Shown here: positions 15,522 to 24,629 of the stretch, piece after piece
How positions within the stretch are numbered: the stretch's first letter is position 1
How the letters are laid out: the number at the start of each line of letters is the position of its first letter
Origin: Mesorhizobium sp. AR07
GTDB taxonomy: Bacteria > Pseudomonadota > Alphaproteobacteria > Rhizobiales > Rhizobiaceae
Direction: 5' to 3'
NCBI RefSeq assembly: GCF_024746815.1
Contig: NZ_CP080527.1
Location: 62,001 to 126,000 of the forward strand
DNA length: 64,000 nucleotides
Program-made: the position numbers and the translations under genes
Notes under the pieces: generated by a model
The model's database searches: none
The model's input: only the letters and a program-made list of their open reading frames with translations
Told to the model about the DNA's origin: nothing

Positions 15522-16254
15522 CCCGTTCGTTCATCCGGTTGTTCGCGCCCCTGCAAACCTAACCGGCCAAATCGGCGCTTGGAAGCCCTCAGGTTCACGT
15601 CATGGCTCCGGTGCTTACGTCGCCGCCAAAACGGCCAACTGACAGAACAATCAGCGAACTCTTGTTCTGGCCAATGCGGCCGACGGTGACCTTGTGAACA
15701 CGAAAGATCCGGGCGATCACCATGATCGTTGTTGACCGCAGATCTGGCGAGTGTCGTCTTCAACAAGACACCCGGTAGCTCTCGGGAAATGTTGAACAAT
15801 CCCGTCTGAAGATTGTTGACTTTCGTGTCCGAGGCTCGATCCATCAGGATCGATGTTGTAAGCCGCTGTCGACCTATGTCAGCGAGGCTCGCCGCCTCGG
15901 ACGCCTCCGGGCGTGACCTCCGTCACGGTGCTCAACGCCATCCTTCGGGATGGCGTTGAGTGTCGAGGGCGGTAGCTGTTCCGTGGCTTCTTGATACCGC
16001 CAACGAACTTGCGAGCTGAGTGCCTGGATATTTATCGTCATTCCGCTTCCAGAAGACCGCAAACCAAAAGCAGAGGTCGTGCTCGCGATGGTCGAAGTGT
16101 GCCGTCAAGGCGCAGTGAGCTGCAGCGGTGGCCGCATTCGGCCCATACAGGTCGAGTGCGGCCTTGACCGCCTCTTCCGGCTAAGCCATCCAAATCCAAA
16201 AAGCGTAAAATCGCTGCGATGCTACAAGCTCCCTTTGGCCTAGACGGGCACAGC
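15522..16254. other. Non-coding region rich in hairpins
   Basis: About 730 bp with no convincing ORF. It holds several short dyads: CGATCC/GGATCG near 15838-15856, CGTGAC/GTCACG near 15912-15927 and the strong 13-bp hairpin listed separately. The density of dyads would suit a transfer or replication origin or a structured transcript, but no nick-site consensus was recognised. Confidence 0.35.
15931..15960. repeat. Perfect 13-bp hairpin with a TTCG tetraloop
   Basis: CTCAACGCCATCC (15931-15943), loop TTCG, then the exact reverse complement (15948-15960). TTCG is a very stable loop in RNA, which points to a transcribed structure. No T-run follows on either strand, so it is not a standard terminator. 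Confidence 0.6.
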
Positions 16255-16695
16255 TCAGGCCTTCGCCTTGCGTTTCGCCGCAGGTTTCTTGACTGGAGTT
16301 GCCATCCTTCCCAAGCCCAGCGACTTTGCCAAAGCCGATCGGGTCGCCGAATAACTTGGCGCAACCATGGGATAGTCTTTCGGCAAACCCCATCTCGCCC
16401 GGTATTCATCAGGCGTCAGCCCATGACTGGTCGCAAGATGGCGCTTAAGCGACTTGTATTTCCTACCGTCCTCAAGGCTGATGATATAATCCGGAAACAC
16501 TGACTTTTTAGGGTTGACTGCCGGCGTCGGGGCGGGTTCTGCGATGGGAGTTGACGCACCAATATTAGACAGTGCCGAATTCACGCTCGCAATCAAATCG
16601 GGCAATCCAGAGACTGGCACCGCGTTTTTCTGGACATAGGCGGCAACGATATCTGCAGTAAGTTCAATCATACTATTGCTTGGTTCCCCGGGCAT
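16255..16695 (-). CDS. MucR/Ros-family transcriptional regulator
   Basis: 146 residues, with GGAG 7 bases before the ATG. The N-terminal helix MIELTADIVAAYVQKNAVP and the core FPDYIISLEDGRKYKSLKRHL, HGLTPDEYRARWGLP, DYPMVAPSYSATRSALAKSLG are diagnostic of MucR/Ros. The first zinc-finger cysteine (normally in VCLEDGKKFKSL) is replaced by serine (ISLEDG), so it belongs to the variants that keep the fold without the usual Cys ligand; such Mesorhizobium homologues are known. MucR proteins bind AT-rich DNA and control exopolysaccharide, motility and symbiosis genes. This copy sits among mobile-element genes. The C-terminus is lysine/alanine rich. Confidence 0.85.
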   Translation of the reverse strand: MPGEPSNSMIELTADIVAAYVQKNAVPVSGLPDLIASVNSALSNIGASTPIAEPAPTPAVNPKKSVFPDYIISLEDGRKYKSLKRHLATSHGLTPDEYRARWGLPKDYPMVAPSYSATRSALAKSLGLGRMATPVKKPAAKRKAKA

Positions 16696-17138
16696 CGACG
16701 TGCTCCTTCAATTATCACATCCTCATATCCGTCAAAGAGACGATATGCCACCAACCTATGCCACTCGCACTTTCCCCGATCAAGCCGGATATTTGGCATT
16801 TCTGTATGACGCAGGGTTACAACGAACTTTCGTTTGGTGACAAAGCGTATCCACGCCAAACCAGCCTCCCGATTGGTGCTGGGCCAAAGGATGTTGAAAT
16901 GTCCTCAATTGAAGATGGTCTAGGGGGCGTCAAAATTCGGCTCGAGATTATGCGAAGCGGGATATCATGGAGTGTAGAACGCAAAATGCTAATAAAGCCG
17001 TCGCTGTTGCTACAGAAATCCCCTGGTCGGATCGCCTAGCTGACGCCGAAAAGCCCGGAGCGCAACACTCCGGCCTTTCTGTGGTTGTCCAAATGACATC
17101 GCGATGCCGGGCAGGGGCCTGGCATCGTCTTAGGAGAA
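16696..17138. other. Intergenic region without a supported gene
   Basis: A plus-strand reading at 16744 gives a 31-residue peptide (MPPTYATRTFPDQAGYLAFL and onward), and another stretch ends just before the terminator at 17053. Both look like fragments. A hairpin CGATGCC/GGCATCG lies at 17102-17127, just ahead of the repeated structured element. Confidence 0.35.
17053..17080 (+). terminator. Probable rho-independent terminator
   Basis: A 6-bp stem CCGGAG/CTCCGG with a 7-base loop is followed by CCTTTCT. It would end plus-strand transcription coming from the fragmentary region 16700-17040 and insulate the structured element and secreted-protein gene that follow. Confidence 0.5.
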
Positions 17139-17275
17139 AAGTTCAAGGCTCTTGAAACGCCCTGCGTCGGCGCAATGCCGCGCCTAGAAAAGAAGCATGG
17201 ATTGCTTAGGCGAGGGTCCGAACGGGACCGGGGCAATCCTGGAGGAGCTTCGAAGCGTACCCTTTCCATCATGCT
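17139..17275 (+). ncRNA. Conserved structured leader-like element, copy A
   Basis: About 135 nt that align with 29218-29351 over their whole length despite many substitutions. Shared landmarks are a CTCTTGAA box, a hairpin (GGTCC/GGACC here, GGTTCC/GGAACC in the other copy), the unpaired string GGCAATCCTGGAGGA and the end CCATCATGCT. A first small stem CAAG/CTTG becomes CGAG/CTTG in the other copy, keeping pairing by a G-U pair. Pairing kept while the bases change favours RNA structure over coding. It lies 77 bp upstream of a short secreted-protein gene. It could be a cis-acting leader, a small RNA or a riboswitch-like element; no known family was recognised. Confidence 0.5.
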
Positions 17276-17351
17276 TACCGCTTATCAGACGGCTTTGGCT
17301 TCCTTCGCTCATGGGCAATGACGCCAACGCAGCAGAGAGAGGAGAATCGAA

Positions 17352-17854
17352 ATGAATCGTCATCTTAAGAAGTACACCGCCGCTGGGATGTTCGTGCTGA
17401 GCATGACCAGCTTTCTGCCCGCTGCGCACGCGGCGGACTGGTGGAGCAGGAATGTCGCTCCCGTCGGCAGGGGGATCAACAAAACGTTCAACTCCATTGT
17501 GAAGAACCCGGGGGAGATTCTCCCCGTCTGCTGGGGCTCGCCGCAGAAGTGCCACAGCGAGAACATGCCTGGAGACGCTAAGACCTCGCCAGTTGCGGAC
17601 TCGGACAGCGCGACCTCGATCTGCGTGCAGCCCGACGGGCAGGGCGGCGCAATTGCCTGGTTCTACCCCTTCCGGCCCGCGCAGTATCAGCAGAACGCAC
17701 CGTAACGGTTACCAATCTACGGCAATGCGAAGAGCGCACGATCTCTGGTCCCGTCCTGCCTGATAACAAGCTCACCATTGCTCCGACGGGCTGGACGGAG
17801 ACCGTTTTCGCCAACGGAACGAAATTCTGGATGATGCGCGGGCGCATCCTCTGA
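17352..17854 (+). pseudogene. Small secreted protein gene with a late frameshift
   Basis: The ATG has GAGAGAGGAG upstream. The first frame gives 117 residues: signal peptide MNRHLKKYTAAGMFVLSMTS to AAHA, then ADWWSRNVAPVGRGINKTFN and a cysteine pair (PVCWGSPQKC), ending at 17705. The coding character then continues in another frame: RTVTVTNLRQCEERTISGPV, then KLTIAPTGWTETVFANGTKFW, to a TGA at 17854. One inserted or lost base near 17690-17705 would join the two into a protein of about 167 residues. The start of the mature part resembles the truncated secreted protein at 29349. Function unknown. Confidence 0.5.
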
Positions 17855-17933
17855 CCAGCCATGGCGCCTGGCTCGCGCACATCGCGAGCCGGGCGAAGAC
17901 TGTCCTTTCCCTCGAAACTATCAGGAGAACACA

Positions 17934-18179
17934 ATGCGCTATTTCATTCTCACCGTCGGCTTCATCGTTGGGCTCCCCGTTATCTCGGCCGAGGCTCAGA
18001 ACCACAGCGACAATCCCCTGGCTCATGGGCAGTACATTTCGCCCTGCCAGGATGGCAATAGCTGCAACACGATGAATGTTGGCTCGCTTGGCGGTAAGCC
18101 GGGGCCGAACCCGGTGCCGGGCGGCTACCCCGGCGTCCCGTCCACCGTTGCGCCACCCCCGCCTCCACCACAGAAGTAG
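17934..18179 (+). CDS. Small secreted proline-rich protein
   Basis: 81 residues with AGGAG 8 bases before the ATG. The signal peptide MRYFILTVGFIVGLPVISAEA is followed by a short mature part with one cysteine pair (SPCQDGNSCNTMN) and a glycine/proline tail (KPGPNPVPGGYPGVP, then a run of prolines, QK). No domain was recognised. It follows the frameshifted secreted-protein gene on the same strand, about 80 bp away. It is a probable periplasmic or surface peptide. Confidence 0.55.
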   Translation: MRYFILTVGFIVGLPVISAEAQNHSDNPLAHGQYISPCQDGNSCNTMNVGSLGGKPGPNPVPGGYPGVPSTVAPPPPPPQK

Positions 18180-18530
18180 GCGTCGGCCTCGTCGATGCCT
18201 GGGCGGAAATTGCCCCTCCAACGGCCTCATCTCCTCGATCATAAAAGGTGGTCGAGGAGACCAGTTTGAGGCAATGCTATCAATGGATGGCTCTGGGGCA
18301 ATTTCCCGGCCATACCAAGCTTTGCGCTGCAATTTAACAAGAGCCGGAGTCGGTGCGCGGCCCTTTCGGGCTTGGCATCGAGCGCTACATCCACTGGACG
18401 GCTACCAAGAAGCTATCCGCTTAGGGCCGACGACGCCCGTAGGCTCGGCCGCATCAATGTGTAGCCGATGGCGCAGATCTGGGTTGCTAGGCATCGCCCT
18501 AGGAGCCGGCTGCTCTGCCATTGTGCCACA
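18180..18530. other. Intergenic region without a supported gene
   Basis: About 350 bp leading into the terminator at 18531. It has an inverted pair CCTCGATC/GGTCGAGG around 18234-18258. No ORF with a credible product is seen. A small RNA ending at the terminator is possible but not shown. Confidence 0.3.
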
Positions 18531-18565
18531 GCGCACCGTCCAGGACGGTGCGCTTTTCTTTTTCA
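18531..18565 (+). terminator. Strong rho-independent terminator
   Basis: A perfect 10-bp stem GCGCACCGTC/GACGGTGCGC with loop CAG is followed by TTTTCTTTTTC. It ends plus-strand transcription from the secreted-protein genes or from an unseen small RNA. Confidence 0.85.
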
Positions 18566-18700
18566 CGAGGTAGACGGTCGTGGCAGGCGTCGTCGAGACG
18601 AAGAGACCGGGCCCCGGTCAATTAAAATATTTTATCCATCCATACTTGTCGTTGTCTTTGAAATGCGATCTGATGATTGGGGTTGTTGGGATGGCTTCCA

Positions 18701-20029
18701 ATGAAGCAACTATTGGCGGCTTTGGTGTTTTTCGTCGTGGCCGGACCAAGCTTTGCCGGAGACGTCGGAATTGACCGCCAGATAGAATTTGGGGCAGGCC
18801 TCAAAGGCGCCTTCGACGGTGGTGCACTTACAAAACTCAATGTCGCCCCACACTCAATTGCGACATGGTCTAATCCTTCATGGTCAGATGCTGTTCATAA
18901 CCAACCGGGTGAGGGGCTCAGTTTCGGCTTCGACACGTTTGACCTTAAACCCAAAGTCACGAAATTCCACCTGGGTTTCGACACTCCAGATCATTGCCCA
19001 ACGTGCATCATCTTCCCTCTCGATCCTCTTCCCAAAGACGCTCCGATCAAGCTTCCTCCCGACACACTTGCTCACCTTCAACCAGGTGTGAATGCACAGA
19101 GCGTCTTCCGCGAAGCCGCTGCGTGGGGCGGAGACGACAGCGAGGTGTTGGGGTGCAATATAGCCACCAGTTCGTTCCTGAAGACGCTCAGCCACAAGCG
19201 CCCGGAATTCTCCTGGCGCCAGTTCCCGGAAGTGGTGAAGCTTTCGATCACCCGGCCCGGGACTTTGGGCGTCGAGGGATGCACGGGGACAATCGTCGCC
19301 GCCAACTGGGTACTGACCGCTGCGCACTGCATCACGGGAAAAAGCTCGGCCGCGCTTGCCAACAACGACGCTAACCAACCGGAGGAGCAGGATTTTGTGT
19401 TCTCGCCACCGACGAACGATCAGGCGCTTCAGATCAACGCCATGAATTCAGCACTCGTAGATGTCGACAAGGTCCGATATGGCGATAAGGCCATCGTCAA
19501 TAAACTTTATGATGCCGAACCCTCTTCAAATTCTCACGATGTAGCGCTGGTGCATGTCGCTCAGCCATTCAATCCCGGGGATTTTCCAGAGGCGTCCTTG
19601 GCCGACGCTTTCACCAGTTTAGCGACGCTCGCTGGTTATGGCGTATCGAACACTGCGGCGCCCCTGGGGGAGTTCTTTGTCACGTTTCCTCCTTCACTGG
19701 CAGAAGAGGGCGAACATTTCACGTTTGTGCCCGGAGAGAAAAAGGGAGCGTTCTGCCAAGGTGACTCGGGCGGTCCGGTCTTTGTTGGTCTGAACAGAGG
19801 CTGCAAGCCTGGAGATACTTTCGCGGAGAAGCGGCCCAGAGCGGTCCAGGGCGTCATTTCCTTCAACATCGAAGGCGTGGAGAAGTCCATGGCGGCGACC
19901 TGCATGGCAGCGAGCAAAATGGCAAGCCAGAGCGTCACGCTCACGGAAATCCACGACTGGATCTGCCGAACATCGAACAACGAGATTAACGGATGCGGCT
20001 CACAACCAACAGCGGGGAAAAGCAAATGA
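18701..20029 (+). CDS. Exported trypsin-like (S1) serine protease
   Basis: 442 residues from MKQLLAALVFFVVAGPSFAG, a signal peptide; the upstream frame start at 18677 is less likely. A proregion of about 150 residues precedes the protease domain. The catalytic triad is visible: His in WVLTAAHC, Asp in SHDVALVHV, Ser in CQGDSGGPVFV. CTGTIVAANWVLTAAHC also holds the cysteine expected next to the histidine loop. The long proregion with CPTCII suggests activation after export. The stop overlaps the ATG of the following lysozyme (ATGA), so the two are made together. Together they could act on the cell envelope or on competitors; the target is unknown. Confidence 0.85.
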   Translation: MKQLLAALVFFVVAGPSFAGDVGIDRQIEFGAGLKGAFDGGALTKLNVAPHSIATWSNPSWSDAVHNQPGEGLSFGFDTFDLKPKVTKFHLGFDTPDHCPTCIIFPLDPLPKDAPIKLPPDTLAHLQPGVNAQSVFREAAAWGGDDSEVLGCNIATSSFLKTLSHKRPEFSWRQFPEVVKLSITRPGTLGVEGCTGTIVAANWVLTAAHCITGKSSAALANNDANQPEEQDFVFSPPTNDQALQINAMNSALVDVDKVRYGDKAIVNKLYDAEPSSNSHDVALVHVAQPFNPGDFPEASLADAFTSLATLAGYGVSNTAAPLGEFFVTFPPSLAEEGEHFTFVPGEKKGAFCQGDSGGPVFVGLNRGCKPGDTFAEKRPRAVQGVISFNIEGVEKSMAATCMAASKMASQSVTLTEIHDWICRTSNNEINGCGSQPTAGKSK

Positions 20030-20883
20030 ATAGGCGTGAAGTGCTCGTCGGTGGTGCGGTATCTGCTGCGTGGACAGTCATGGGTCTGCCCGCAATGGCG
20101 CTCGCCGACAATCTCAACTTCGATCAGACGCTGGCGGCTCTCCGGGACAGCGGCGTAACCTTGCTGGGTGCTGGAGGCAGTTTGGAGGCCAAGGACGCGT
20201 TGCACGCCGGCGTCGCGACTTCGGCCGGCGTGTCCAACGGCCCAATATCGAACACACCGATCGCGCCGGAAGCAATCGACCTAATTGTGTTCTGCGAGGT
20301 TACCAGCAAAAAAGCCTATACGAAGAAATACAAGGGGTTGATTTGGCCCGGTGGCAGGTCCGGTGTGACCTGTGGAATCGGTTACGATGTCGGATATGTG
20401 ACTGAGGAACGGCTGCAGGCGGATTGGGCGGGGTACATTTCCGACCAGGACATAAAGAATATCGCAAAGGCCTGCGGCATCAAGGCCAAGGCGGCCAAAA
20501 GGCTGCTTCCGCGAATGGCTCACGAAAGTATCGAGTTCGACACCGCCTATCGTCAATTCATTGAGAAGGACGCACCGCGCTACACCGGTGAGGTAGAGAA
20601 CGTCCTGTTCAACACGAAGCTGCTGAGCCCTAAGTCCTTAGGTGCTCTGGTGTCCTTGGACTACAATCGCGGCTCCAGCTTCAAGGCGAAGCCCGCTAAA
20701 GACAGGAAAATCGATCGCTACACCGAGATGCGCAACATCTATGCCCACATGAAGAGCAAAGAGTTCAATAAGATCCCGGACGAAATTCGCAATATGGTCC
20801 GCCTTTGGGAAAACGATCCCGAGGCGTCGGGTCTTGTTACGCGCCGCAATCTGGAGGCAAAGCTCTTCGAGGAGGGGCTGTAG
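20026..20883 (+). CDS. Tat-exported lysozyme-like muramidase (GH24/pesticin type)
   Basis: 285 residues. The N-terminus MNRREVLVGGAVSAAWTVMG has an RR motif of a twin-arginine signal, ending near ALA. The domain starts at IDLIVFCEVTSKKAYTKKYKG, where the glutamate fits the catalytic acid. GVTCGIGYDVGYVT is the glycine-rich beta hairpin of T4-type and pesticin lysozymes, and LGALVSLDYNRGSSF fits the helix that closes the fold. Tat export of a folded muramidase is unusual but known for peptidoglycan enzymes. It is coupled by ATGA to the serine protease upstream. Possible roles are wall opening for conjugation or attack on neighbours. The match is by pattern only. Confidence 0.7.
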   Translation: MNRREVLVGGAVSAAWTVMGLPAMALADNLNFDQTLAALRDSGVTLLGAGGSLEAKDALHAGVATSAGVSNGPISNTPIAPEAIDLIVFCEVTSKKAYTKKYKGLIWPGGRSGVTCGIGYDVGYVTEERLQADWAGYISDQDIKNIAKACGIKAKAAKRLLPRMAHESIEFDTAYRQFIEKDAPRYTGEVENVLFNTKLLSPKSLGALVSLDYNRGSSFKAKPAKDRKIDRYTEMRNIYAHMKSKEFNKIPDEIRNMVRLWENDPEASGLVTRRNLEAKLFEEGL

Positions 20884-20975
20884 CGGGTTTGCACATATTC
20901 GATTTAACATAAGATAGATTATGCGAATAAAATCAATTGGTTAGTCTAAGTTCCATAATTAAACTTATGCAACTT

Positions 20976-20980
20976 TTGCG
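20976..20980. repeat. TTGCG target-site repeat, also at 22801-22805 and 24533-24537
   Basis: The same five bases occur at the left junction of ISNCY element A, between A and B, and at the right end of B. This is the pattern of 5-bp target duplications from two successive insertions at one site. Confidence 0.75.
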
Positions 20981-22800
20981 TGTAGCAGCTATTTAGTAAT
21001 GCGACAGTTGCCCCAGTTAGAGATGCGACACTTCCCGCTTCCGAGGCTGGTCAACATGAAGCTGGAAAGGAAGGCTGGCGACTTCACAGAGCCTGGCGTG
21101 AGACCGGGCTTGTTGCGGGAGCCGTCATGCCTTTGGTCACCTTGTCGCAAAAAGAGCTGCATCGTCTTGAAGCCATCCAGAAGATCCGTGACCGGCGGCT
21201 GAGCGTCGTCCAGGCGGCGGAGCTTCTTCATCTCAGCCGCAGTCAGGTTCACCGGCTGTTGCAGGCCTATGACCTGGACGGCGCCGGCGGGCTGGCGTCC
21301 AAGAAGCGCGGCCGGCCGAGCAATCGACGCCATGATGAGGACTTCCGCAACACCGCATTGGATCTGGTGCGCGATCGCTACCGGGACTTCGGCCCGACGC
21401 TTGCCCGCGAGAAGCTGCTTGAGTGGCACCAGATCGCCGTCAGCACCGAGACGCTACGCAAATGGATGACGGAAGCTGGCATTTGGACATCGCGCCGGGA
21501 GCGCAAGAAGCAGTTTCACCAGCCACGGGGTCGGCGCGACTGCCTCGGCGAGTTGGTTCAGATCGACGGCTCGCACCATTGGTGGTTCGAGAACCGCGGC
21601 CCTAAATGCGCCCTGCTCGTTTACATCGACGACGCGACGGGCAAGCTGCTGCATCTGCGCTTTGCTGGTTCGGAGAATACGTTCGACTATCTGATCGCCA
21701 CGAAGGCGTATTTACAGGAATGGGGTAAGCCGATCTCCTTCTACAGCGACAAGCATGGCGTCTTCCGCACGACGCATGGTTCGGAGAAGGATCGGACGAC
21801 CGGTTTGACCCAGTTCGGCCGAGCGCTTTACGAACTGAACATCGACATCATCTGCGCCAATACCCCTCAGGCTAAAGGCCGTGTCGAGCGGGCTAATCAG
21901 ACGCTCCAGGACCGGCTTGTGAAGGAGCTGCGCCTGCGCGGCATCAGCACGATCGAGGCGGCCAATGCTTTTGCGTCGGAGTTCGCTGCCGACTTCAATG
22001 CCCGTTTTGGCAAGGAGCCACGCAATCCGAAGAACATGCACCGTCCTCTTGCCAAGCACGAGAACCTGGACGGCGCGATGTGCCGCAAAGAGTTCCGCAC
22101 GCTGTCCCAGGCTTTGACACTGCGCTACGACAAGGTGCTGTTCATCCTCGATCCAAGCGCCTTCGCGAAGCGCCTGGCCGGCAAGAAGGTCGTCGTCTGC
22201 GACTATCCCGACGGCCGGCTCGAGATCATGGAGGGCACCACCCTCCTGCCCTACAGAACTTTCGACAAGCTGCGCTCGGTTCATAGATCGGAGATTGTCG
22301 AGAACAAACGCCTGGACGAAGCGCTTGCAATGGTGGCCGAGATGCAGGCTGGCCGCGAACTGACGCGAAGCCAGCATGGACCCCGCCGCACCGGCCAGAC
22401 GGACCATATGTTCGGGATCCCTGATGGCAGCCAGAGCAACGGCTATGTGAAGCGTGGGCGCAAGCCTGGCCGAAGGACGGATTTCATGAACGATCCCGCC
22501 GTCATCGCACGGCGAGAACAGGCGCTAACGAGGCTGGAAGCTGCGGAATGAGATGTCGTGACCAGATCATCAGCGACATTGCGCCAATGTCGTAGGCTGG
22601 TCGGACGCTGCCCTTCGCATCCATGTCGTTGGCAGGCTCTCAAAGCTAAAGCCGAAGAAGCCACGATTGATCGCCCCCGATCGGGCTGCGCAACCCTGAC
22701 CAGCTGACGCCCGATCGGGCGCTCCCTTCGGCGCCAAGAAGCGCGTCACTGTCGCATTTCTAACTTGCTGGCGGTGTCGCGTCTCTAAATCGCTTTGACA
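20981..22800 (+). mobile_element. ISNCY-type insertion sequence A (1820 bp)
   Basis: It starts TGTAGCAGC and ends CGCTTTGACA, with imperfect inverted ends sharing TGT, AGC, ATTTAG and GCGACA. Repeated GCGACA boxes preceded by TTAGA lie inside both ends and are probably transposase binding sites. It is flanked by TTGCG on both sides. Confidence 0.8.
21127..22551 (+). CDS. ISNCY-family transposase, intact
   Basis: 474 residues. The N-terminal HTH domain reads RDRRLSVVQAAELLHLSRSQ, then VHRLLQAYDLDG. The integrase core has the acidic triad: Asp in ELVQIDGSHHWWFE, Asp in SFYSDKHGVFR, Glu in AKGRVERANQTLQDRL. The C-terminus ends GRKPGRRTDFMNDPAVIARR, a tail typical of these rhizobial transposases. 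The protein appears full length. It is about 60 percent similar by eye to the broken transposase of element B immediately downstream. Confidence 0.85.
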   Translation: MPLVTLSQKELHRLEAIQKIRDRRLSVVQAAELLHLSRSQVHRLLQAYDLDGAGGLASKKRGRPSNRRHDEDFRNTALDLVRDRYRDFGPTLAREKLLEWHQIAVSTETLRKWMTEAGIWTSRRERKKQFHQPRGRRDCLGELVQIDGSHHWWFENRGPKCALLVYIDDATGKLLHLRFAGSENTFDYLIATKAYLQEWGKPISFYSDKHGVFRTTHGSEKDRTTGLTQFGRALYELNIDIICANTPQAKGRVERANQTLQDRLVKELRLRGISTIEAANAFASEFAADFNARFGKEPRNPKNMHRPLAKHENLDGAMCRKEFRTLSQALTLRYDKVLFILDPSAFAKRLAGKKVVVCDYPDGRLEIMEGTTLLPYRTFDKLRSVHRSEIVENKRLDEALAMVAEMQAGRELTRSQHGPRRTGQTDHMFGIPDGSQSNGYVKRGRKPGRRTDFMNDPAVIARREQALTRLEAAE

Positions 22801-22805
22801 TTGCG

Positions 22806-24532
22806 TGTACGAGCAAAGTTAAAATGTCCCACTTCTGCAAAGTAGGAATGTCGCTTCCCCTTTGCTGAATGCCATTCTCCCCGGCGCCGTTTGTGAGGGA
22901 GACAGCAAGTGGGATTGGTTTTGATGAGCGAACGCGAGCTTCAACGCATAGAGGTGCTGTCGAAAGTCACTGATCGGCGGATGACGACCATCGCTGCGGC
23001 ACATGTGCTGGGTCTGACCAGGCGCCAAGTGCAGAGGCTTTTGAAGACGCTTCAGGTCGACGGCGCTGGCGGACTGCGCCACAAGGCGCGCGGCCGGCGT
23101 TCGAACCATCAGATTATAGACGGCATTCGGGATTTCACTCTATCGCTCGTCCGCGAACACTATCTGGACTTTGGGCCGACGCTTGCGGCTGAGAAGTTGG
23201 CCGAGGACCATGGCGTCACCATATCGCGTGAGACGCTTCGCAAATGGATGGCGGAGGCTGGGATTTGGCTGTCGCGGAAGCAGCGCCGGACATTCCATCA
23301 GCCGCGTCTGCGCCGGGAATCTTATGGCGAGCTGGTGCAGATCGACGGCAGTGATCACCGTTGGTTCGAGGAGCGCGGCGACCCATGCACCCTGCTCGTC
23401 TTCATCGATGACGCGACCGGCAAGCTCCAGCAGCTTCGCTTTGTGAAGTCGGAGAGCACGTTCAGTTACTTCGAGGCCCTGGAGCTTTATCTGAAGGCGC
23501 ATGGTTGCCCGATAGCGTTCTATTCCGACAAGCACACGGTGTTTCGGGTGGCGAAGGCCGAGGCTCGTGCCGGCCGCGGCATGACCCAATTCGGCCGAGC
23601 CTTGTCCGAGCTCAACATCGAGATCCTGTGCGCCAATTCGAGCCAGGCCAAGGGCCGGGTCGAACGTGTCAATCGCACGCTGCAGGACCGGCTTGTGAAG
23701 GAACTGCGTCTTGCTGGCATCTCAGATATCGAAGAAGCCAACGCTTTTCTGCCGGCATTCACGACCAGCTTCAACGACAAGTTTGCGAAGATCCCTACCC
23801 GGTCGGACAATCTGCATCGTGCGATGGGGAGTATTGACCCGGTATCGACATCGTGTCTTGAACATGCCGGCCGATCGACTCCGCGACCTGCTCTGCAAAC
23901 GCGAGCAGCGCTATGTCGGCCAGCAATTGTCTTTCTCCTACGAACGCAAGCAGATCATGCTGGAGAAGAACGATATCTCATGCGGCCTGGTCGGCAGATA
24001 TGTCGATATTTACGAGTTCGCCGACGGTCGCCTGGATGTTCGGTGGAAGGCATGCTCCCTGCCCTACACTGTCTTCGACAAAGAGCAGCGCGTCACCCAC
24101 GCCGCGGTCACCGAGAACAAGCGGCTTGGCGAGGTTCTGTCCTGGATCAAGAGCCAGCAAGATGAGGCGCGGCCCGCGCCGAAGATTAAGACGAACAGCG
24201 AACAGACTGGCTATCAGAAGCGCGACAGGAAGCCGGGGCGTAGGAAGGATTTCATGAATGATCCTGCTGTCATCGCGCGTCGACAACAAGCGCTGGCAAG
24301 GCTGGATGCTGCCGAGTGAAGTCAGCTCTCAAAGCTAAAGCCGGGAGCCTTCTGGATCGCACCCGATCGGGCTGCGCAATCCCGACCAGCTTACGCCCGA
24401 TCAGGTGCTCACGTCGGCGCCAAGAAGCGGGTCACTGTCGCGTTTCTAAATTGCTGCGACCTGCCGTGCGAATTACCTCCTGGCGACATTTCTACTTTGC
24501 TGGCCGAGCGACATTCGAACTTGGTTGCAACA
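22806..24532 (+). mobile_element. ISNCY-type insertion sequence B (1727 bp)
   Basis: It starts TGTACGAGCAAAGTTAAAAT and ends with the complement of TGTTGCAACCAAGTTCGAAT, an imperfect inverted repeat of about 25 bp. Inside the ends a second pair reads GCAAAGTAG-AATGTCGC. It is flanked by TTGCG on both sides, the left one shared with element A. Confidence 0.8.
22909..24319 (+). pseudogene. ISNCY-family transposase, frameshifted
   Basis: Frame 1 (from the ATG at 22924, or a GTG at 22909) carries the HTH and the full catalytic core: VQIDGSDHRWFE, AFYSDKHTVF, KGRVERVNRTLQDRL. Near 23830 the homology to element A jumps frame and continues as LRDLLCKREQRYVGQQLSFS and onward to GRRKDFMNDPAVIARRQQAL at 24319. 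A single shift between GSIDPVS and LNMPAD explains this. The product would lack its C-terminal domain, so element B is probably immobile unless helped by A. Confidence 0.8.
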
Positions 24533-24629
24533 TTGCGTGTGTAAAGTTACAATAGCACCTTATCCGCGATGTCTCAAGTTTGTCGTAGAATAAGGTCTAT
24601 GGTCGCTTCGGCTTGAGAAGAGGGACCAC

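Noticed and set aside
18470..18540. tRNA-like string on the minus strand (TGGCACAATGGCAGAGCA)
   Set aside because: It resembles a D-arm, but no matching acceptor stem, anticodon arm or T-loop could be folded; the D-stem itself has a mismatch.
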